A stretch of 9,603 bases of DNA from contig JAKSMH010000018.1 of the NCBI GenBank assembly GCA_024400715.1, positions 1-9,603 of the forward strand, given 5' to 3'. The position numbers and the translations under genes are program-made. This document shows, piece after piece, positions 5,901-9,603 of the stretch (positions are counted from its first letter, which is position 1; each line of letters opens with the position of its first letter). A model generated the notes under the pieces. The model made no database searches. It was given only the letters and a program-made list of their open reading frames with translations, and had not been told where the DNA came from. This DNA comes from Bacteroidales bacterium. Lineage in GTDB: Bacteria; Bacteroidota; Bacteroidia; Bacteroidales; WCHB1-69.

Positions 5901-8844
5901 AATAGGCATTTTCTTGATCCAAATTAATCCATTTTGATTCAATTAAACTGTCATTGGAGAAAATTTCAAACAAGATACTGGCATTTTTTAGGTATGTTCC
6001 CAAAACAATGGGAATGGTTTCCCCTATTTCAGCAGTGTTTGTGTGTTTACTTCGCAAATCAATGGCTTCGTATGCAGTGCATTTTTTGCTTTCTTCGTCA
6101 TAAATCAACACATATTTATCTTCTGTGATTTCATTGTGATTTTTGTCAAAAGTAGTGAAGTGAATTTTATAGTAACCATTTTCAAAACTGGAAAGATGAT
6201 GGATAGAGAAACGATGAGGTTCAGCCGTAATAAAATCACCTTCCTGAACGATTTTTAAGCTTTCCCAATTTTGTTTGTCATTTTCATTGTTAAAGTCAAG
6301 GTAGGGTAATGCTTTTTGTAAAGCAACTGAATCCGACAAATAGTGGTCCGCAGTCGGACAAGCGTAACGATAATTTTGGGGGACTTTTAATTTTGAGATA
6401 CGATAATGAATGCTTCCTTTTTGGGGTTCTCCTGCCAAATTGGTTAAGTTGACGATAAAGTTAGAAGTGTCATTTTTGTCAAGTTGCTCTGGAATTTGGG
6501 CTTGAATGAATAAACCAATCTCACTGATGTTGATGGTGGTGGATGCGGAGTGTGTTTCGCCGGTAATGTCGGTAACATCTACCAAAACTTCAAACTGATA
6601 AAGCGGATTAAAATGTTGATTTTCCAAATCTTGTGCGGCGAAAAAGTCAATTTTGAATTTTCCCTCTGCGTCAGTAAATGTTTCTCCTTGTGCGATTTCC
6701 TCTCGCCGCGGTGTGGACATATACCAAAAATATCTCCAAGGGAATGACGTGCTTTTTACCACACGGTAATTGACCAAGGCGTGGTCAAGCCCATAACCGG
6801 CGTATGCTTTTACATTGCCTACGATGTTAACACTGTCTCCCAACTTAAATTCCTCGGCGGCTTTATCAAATGTGATTTCAAAAGTTGGTCGCTTATATTC
6901 TTCCACTGAAAAATATTGACTGTTTTTTCCCACCGATAAATGGTATTCACCGGTTAAACCGCTGTTGGGCAAAACAAAATGACCGGAAAATGAACCAAAT
7001 TCATTGGTTTTCAAATCTTTCTGTTCTGCAATAATTTGATTGTTTTCATCCCATAATTTAATCGTAATATTTTGATTTTTTACGACTTGCTGGTCAATGG
7101 TATTTCCGTCTTTTGATTTTTTGCTGATGACAATACCTTTAAAATAGACGGTTTGTCCGGGTCTGTACAGGTTTCGGTCCGTGAAAATATAAGTGCTGTT
7201 TTGCGTCTGCTCTTGTTTGCTGTAGCTGTCATAAAAGCGTTTGTGAGAGAATATTGGGAAATAGTCGTTTCCACATATAACTGCGGCTGCAATATATTCG
7301 TTGTCGTTTAGAGTATAACTGTAGGTGCATCTTCCGTTTTTATCGCAGCCAATTGAGGTGGTTTTGACGTTTTTTGTCGTATTTTTGTGAATTTCAATAT
7401 TAATTTTGGCATTGCTCAATGGTTTTCCACTTTTTCGGTTAAAGACGAAAAATTCAATTTCTTTTTTCTCTTCTACTATTCGATATTCTGCATTGATATG
7501 GCTGACCATAATATTAAAAGCACAAAAACCAGAAATTTTTTTTGCGGTAAAAGGAGAGTTGGAAACCAAAATCGAGTAGTAACCTGGTTCCAATGCAGGT
7601 AATTGAAAATGAGCACTTTGAGTTCGATAATCATTTTTCTCTGTGAAAGTAAATGATTCTTCTAAAACGGCTTTTTTCTTTATCAATAAATCGTAATATT
7701 TGTCGTTGGATGGATAATATTGCGCGTCTTCTTCTTTAGTGATAGGTATAATACGCAGATAAAGGTGTTGGCAATTTTGGTGGTGCAAGGTCATCAAATT
7801 GGCTTGTTGTGCGGGCATAATTGCACTTGCCTCAATAGCTATATTGAGTTTAGCTAAGTTTTCGATGGCTATTTGGGCCCGGTTGGCTTCAATGGATTTT
7901 GGTGCGGTAGCAATGGTCTTCTGGTACCATTCCACGGCAGTAACCCAATCGTTTTTATATTCTGGATGCGAATTTTTATCGTATTGTTTTCCTCTGTTGT
8001 GGTAGTAGTTCCCTAAAGCATTGGTAATCATCTCGTATCCTGTCAGGTCGCGATAAGTTTGCTCTAATTGCTCAAATGCGGTTAAAGTCCAGCGGGATGC
8101 CTCTTTTAAGGTGGTAAGGGAATTAAGGTAGTTATATCGTCGTATTGTCACGTCTAATAGGGCTCGCTTATCCTTGTCGTTGAGGTGAAAATGCGTGAGC
8201 TCTTGCATAATCTTCAAAGAAAGGAAAGAAAATGATAAGGAATCTGACGAGGTGATAGCTATTTGTGTAAAATCAGCATTATCTTTCCAATAAACCGGAT
8301 TATTGATGTCGAATGGTTTCATTGGAACTGGCAGTTTGGGAATGGTGTTGCCCAAATAGTCCAAGGCGCGGAATGCCAAGAAATCGTATAAAGTTGGACG
8401 GTATTCGATGGAAATGGTGGTATCTAATAATGCGGCATATTCCGTAATGGGAATATTTTGTAAGATTTCCGTCTGTTTGATAGAGGATAGGTAATGAAAA
8501 ACGATTTGTTGCACCAGTGTTTGCAAGTCCCAAGTGTTGAAATCGGGATTGATTTCTCCCACAATCGGGGTTCGGTCTAAAATTTCATATTGATTTTGTT
8601 CGTAATAGGAATGGAGTAGTTGAGCCATACAACTATGCCAAACGGCTTGATTGACTGGTTGGCCCTGTGAATTTTTGATTTCTTGATTAATGGCGAGGTA
8701 AACCGTGTCGTATCCATTGTCGTATTGTTGGAAGATTTTTTCGTAAGAAACCAACAATTGATGGATGTCTTTAGGATTTTGCTGGGAAAATAAAGAGGAA
8801 AACATACCAAATATTAATAAGAAACAGAAAAAAATTTTTTTCAT
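2935..8844 (-). CDS. Secreted alpha-2-macroglobulin-like protein with an intact thioester (MG2/A2M domain protein)
   Basis: This 1969-residue protein is a bacterial alpha-2-macroglobulin. The family traps proteases: cleavage of a bait region triggers a conformational change and a buried thioester binds the attacker covalently. Starting at the ATG at 8844 gives a signal peptide (MKKIFF, hydrophobic core, then SLFS-QQ, cleavage near residue 20). No lipobox is seen, so export to the periplasm or beyond without lipidation is predicted, unlike the lipidated E. coli YfhM. Domains in order: a mostly helical N-terminal part to about 350 with a TPR-like stretch (WVTAVEWYQKTI, about 300); macroglobulin domains with DRNLYRPGQ near 555 and EEYKRPTFEI near 650; a variable, bait-like stretch at about 1135-1200; the A2M segment NETAFFFPHLQTD onward from about 1205; the thioester C1434-N-E-Q1437; a thioester helical domain with DGGWSWFAGG near 1535; and a C-terminal beta domain from about 1855. 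The often adjacent penicillin-binding protein gene pbpC is not in this window. It has its own promoter and is probably monocistronic. Confidence 0.95.
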   Translation of the reverse strand: MKKIFFCFLLIFGMFSSLFSQQNPKDIHQLLVSYEKIFQQYDNGYDTVYLAINQEIKNSQGQPVNQAVWHSCMAQLLHSYYEQNQYEILDRTPIVGEINPDFNTWDLQTLVQQIVFHYLSSIKQTEILQNIPITEYAALLDTTISIEYRPTLYDFLAFRALDYLGNTIPKLPVPMKPFDINNPVYWKDNADFTQIAITSSDSLSFSFLSLKIMQELTHFHLNDKDKRALLDVTIRRYNYLNSLTTLKEASRWTLTAFEQLEQTYRDLTGYEMITNALGNYYHNRGKQYDKNSHPEYKNDWVTAVEWYQKTIATAPKSIEANRAQIAIENLAKLNIAIEASAIMPAQQANLMTLHHQNCQHLYLRIIPITKEEDAQYYPSNDKYYDLLIKKKAVLEESFTFTEKNDYRTQSAHFQLPALEPGYYSILVSNSPFTAKKISGFCAFNIMVSHINAEYRIVEEKKEIEFFVFNRKSGKPLSNAKINIEIHKNTTKNVKTTSIGCDKNGRCTYSYTLNDNEYIAAAVICGNDYFPIFSHKRFYDSYSKQEQTQNSTYIFTDRNLYRPGQTVYFKGIVISKKSKDGNTIDQQVVKNQNITIKLWDENNQIIAEQKDLKTNEFGSFSGHFVLPNSGLTGEYHLSVGKNSQYFSVEEYKRPTFEITFDKAAEEFKLGDSVNIVGNVKAYAGYGLDHALVNYRVVKSTSFPWRYFWYMSTPRREEIAQGETFTDAEGKFKIDFFAAQDLENQHFNPLYQFEVLVDVTDITGETHSASTTINISEIGLFIQAQIPEQLDKNDTSNFIVNLTNLAGEPQKGSIHYRISKLKVPQNYRYACPTADHYLSDSVALQKALPYLDFNNENDKQNWESLKIVQEGDFITAEPHRFSIHHLSSFENGYYKIHFTTFDKNHNEITEDKYVLIYDEESKKCTAYEAIDLRSKHTNTAEIGETIPIVLGTYLKNASILFEIFSNDSLIESKWINLDQENAYFNYKVTEKDLGTIIFHAFVAQNNNQYEKSLTFTVPYSHQKIDFDFITFRDKTTPGSQEQYQIRLKNKKGDKVAAELLCSMYDASLDILNEPHSINKIINLWVKKTYPYFFSNGQIYYSHSYFNQLSTDKCYPYPIRPYPILRWDINQYRNRRLLQKCYTAAPAMGANLSMDMAFEEASDEIPACVFMTENTALSLREYQQDNESISQKSSKISENSIRTNFNETAFFFPHLQTDKDGNILISFTMPDALTRWKLQGFAHNEDLMSGYFEKIVTTQKPLMVAPNMPRFFREGDTLVLSAKVVNMDNLKQSGSVKITFLNPLDGEKIELTTSGDERDFSVEAGQSQEVHFAIVVPTNIGAITYRIEAKNNQTPSFADGEENTIPVLTNRILITESLPLHISDKGSKTFNFNKLQESFAASNSTISTQSLTLEFTPNPIWYAIQSMPYLMEYPYECNEQVFSRYYANSLAANLINKHPKIKAVFDAWLNKDVDAFCSQLDKNQELKSVILAETPWVLEAQNENVRKQNIALLFDFNRMVKEEKSAIDKLEKSQNSDGGWSWFAGGVSSSYITEHIVAGCGHLQALGIKYGLSEASMNKAIRFIDQKAKENYEKWYKKDKNSCNISDIHYLYARSYFKQKIAVSCEEAYNYYYSNLKKNWKKQSIYGQAMTALICFRNGDVNLASEIIAKIKSMAQYDEEMGMWWKKEGYGYFWYEAPIERQALLIEAFNTITHDQQSVEKMQLWLLKQKQTQNWPTTKSTTEAIYALLLNNNQLENNNGVRLSVGDWQYTEGEGTMNAEAGSGYVKKVWKGNEVDENMATVQIEKHSNGPAWGSLYWQYLKNIDKVTSSDDKNLVISKKLYKVEFNERGEVLTPLTENSPLKVGDKVRVRTEIRSDRDMEYVHLKDMRAAAFEPVNVLSGYKYQGGLWYYEATGDAATNFFIDYLPKGTYVFEYTLFATMAGTYSNGITSIQCMYAPEFTSHSKGERVKIK

Positions 8845-8870
8845 ATATGTTTTTTTGTAATAATGACTGA

Positions 8871-8878
8871 CAAAGATA
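8871..8878 (-). promoter_or_regulatory. Bacteroidota -7 promoter box for the macroglobulin-like gene
   Basis: The minus strand reads TATCTTTG, an exact TAnnTTTG match, placed between the terminator at 8925-8955 and the ATG at 8844. The upstream -33 position holds only a weak T-rich ATTTTA. Transcription would start near 8865, leaving a leader of about 20 nt. This placement also argues against any translation start farther upstream. Confidence 0.6.
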
Positions 8879-8924
8879 CTAAATAGTTTAGTCGTAAAAT
8901 TCACTTCATAGAATTTTTTGCCAT

Positions 8925-8955
8925 AAAAAAAACGAGGTGGCTTAATGACCACCTC
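8925..8955 (-). terminator. Rho-independent terminator after the Ig-like protein gene
   Basis: On the minus strand a perfect 7-bp GC-rich stem, GAGGTGG/CCACCTC (8955-8949 with 8940-8934), has an 8-base loop and is followed after one base by eight T (8932-8925). It ends transcripts of the upstream Ig-like gene and separates it from the macroglobulin-like gene. It is 96 bases past the annotated stop at 9051, but only about 25 bases past the TAA at 8980-8982 in another frame. Confidence 0.9.
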
Positions 8956-8979
8956 TATAAATTGAAAATAAAAATTCGA

Positions 8980-9051
8980 TTATTTGCAAACTACGCTGCA
9001 GGTAACATTTTCAATAGCAGTAGTATTTTCATTAGCGTTAAGTACTTCGCT
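8980..9051 (-). other. Open frame past the Ig-like gene's stop, possible frameshifted C-terminus
   Basis: In the frame starting with AGC at 9051 there are 23 sense codons (SEVLNANENTT..., ending NVTCSVVCK) and then TAA at 8980-8982. There is no start codon, and an in-frame TGA lies four codons upstream of the AGC, so it cannot be a separate standard gene. One extra base near 9052 would join it to the Ig-like frame (...TDYN-[Y]-SEVLN...). The composition looks protein-like, and its stop is much nearer the terminator. Chance openness over so short a stretch cannot be excluded. Confidence 0.35.
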
Positions 9052-9603
9052 TAGTTGTAGTCAGTTGACGTGGTAATAGGAATAGATCCTTCGTAATGGA
9101 TTGAAGTTGTACTATTTGCATTGGCATTGATAGTAAATCCTGCGCCATTATGGGAAACTTGGAATGAATTCATAGAATTGTAATTCGCATTGTTGAATAG
9201 GTAATATAATGAGTAGCAGCTGTAGCAGTATGACCACGTTCCGCCGTCGTATGTCCAAGCACCTTCATCAATGGTTGTAAGTTGTGCCAAAGTACGACTT
9301 ACAATGAAAAAAGACAAGGAACCGTCTTCGGCATAGAAACGAATAACTCTTGATGAATAGAAGGAAGGACTTACCTGATAACTATAGATGATTTCACCAT
9401 TGGCACTTCCTAATTTTGTGATGTTATCCCCTTGCTTAATATAGTTGACAATATAGCTAATCATAACTTCAGTGATACCTATTTCGCCTTTGTCGTCGGT
9501 GGCAACGGCCTTCAGTGTGTGAATACCTTGAGATAAACGTCCTGGGCTTACGACGAATGAAGCGTGGCTGCCAATTTGATTGTCAATGGGCACGTCGTCG
9601 ATA
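9051..9603 (-). CDS. C-terminal part of a secreted or surface protein with an Ig-like module, start outside the window
   Basis: The frame is open from the window edge to a TAA at 9051-9053, giving 183 codons in view. A GTG at 9593 could be misread as a start, but the frame continues upstream of it (Ile-Asp-Asp), so the gene is simply cut by the edge. The first ~50 residues look like the end of a bacterial Ig-like or cadherin-like repeat: PIDNQIGSHASF, then GIHTLKAVATDDKGE, a pattern common in extracellular adhesion and glycan-binding proteins. The remaining ~130 residues are rich in Ser, Tyr and Asn, with a CYSC pair and WTYDGG. I do not recognise this part; it may be a beta-rich C-terminal domain. 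No membrane segment is seen. The stop may result from a frameshift, since another frame stays open for 23 codons beyond it up to the terminator. Function is unknown; extracellular location is inferred from the Ig-like module. Confidence 0.8.
   Translation of the reverse strand, partial: IDDVPIDNQIGSHASFVVSPGRLSQGIHTLKAVATDDKGEIGITEVMISYIVNYIKQGDNITKLGSANGEIIYSYQVSPSFYSSRVIRFYAEDGSLSFFIVSRTLAQLTTIDEGAWTYDGGTWSYCYSCYSLYYLFNNANYNSMNSFQVSHNGAGFTINANANSTTSIHYEGSIPITTSTDYN

Noticed and set aside
8992..9035. Tiny minus-strand frame MKILLLLKMLPAA after the Ig-like gene
   Set aside because: It has 13 codons, no ribosome-binding context and no conservation evidence, and it overlaps the more plausible frameshifted tail.

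Overview
The window looks like a piece of a Bacteroidota chromosome, probably Bacteroidales. The evidence is an AT-rich sequence, promoters with the Bacteroidota -7 box TAnnTTTG, no clear Shine-Dalgarno sites, and a surface lipoprotein of the 'KQVKFSKGNLQYQ' type that is common in that order. All genes are on the minus strand, so they are read from high to low coordinates.

In order of transcription: (1) 9603-9051 is the C-terminal end of a larger secreted protein with an Ig-like module, which enters from outside the window. It is followed by a clear rho-independent terminator at 8955-8925. (2) A TATCTTTG promoter then drives a 1969-residue secreted alpha-2-macroglobulin-like protein (8844-2935) with an intact CNEQ thioester motif. 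(3) Immediately after its stop codon a second promoter (TATTTTTG, 2904-2897) begins a two-gene restriction-modification operon. This holds a C5-cytosine DNA methyltransferase (2812-1676) and, overlapping it by ATGA, a 243-residue probable type II restriction endonuclease (1679-948). The operon's roughly 78-nt leader carries a cluster of inverted repeats that may be an operator. (4) A third promoter (860-853) drives a lipoprotein (817 to beyond position 1) whose C-terminus is cut off by the window edge.

The genes fall into three independent functions. The methyltransferase and nuclease form one defence unit: the methyltransferase would protect host sites that the nuclease cuts. The macroglobulin-like protein is probably an envelope protease trap. 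The two flanking partial genes are surface or secreted proteins of unknown role. The restriction-modification pair looks like a cassette placed between the 3' end of the macroglobulin gene and the lipoprotein gene. I see no tRNA, rRNA, CRISPR array, transposase or phage gene. The points most worth a second look are the nuclease, which has an apparent S-x-K variant of the PD-(D/E)xK core and no name I can assign; the repeat cluster in the operon leader; and a 23-codon open extension in another frame just past the stop of the Ig-like gene, which suggests a frameshift.
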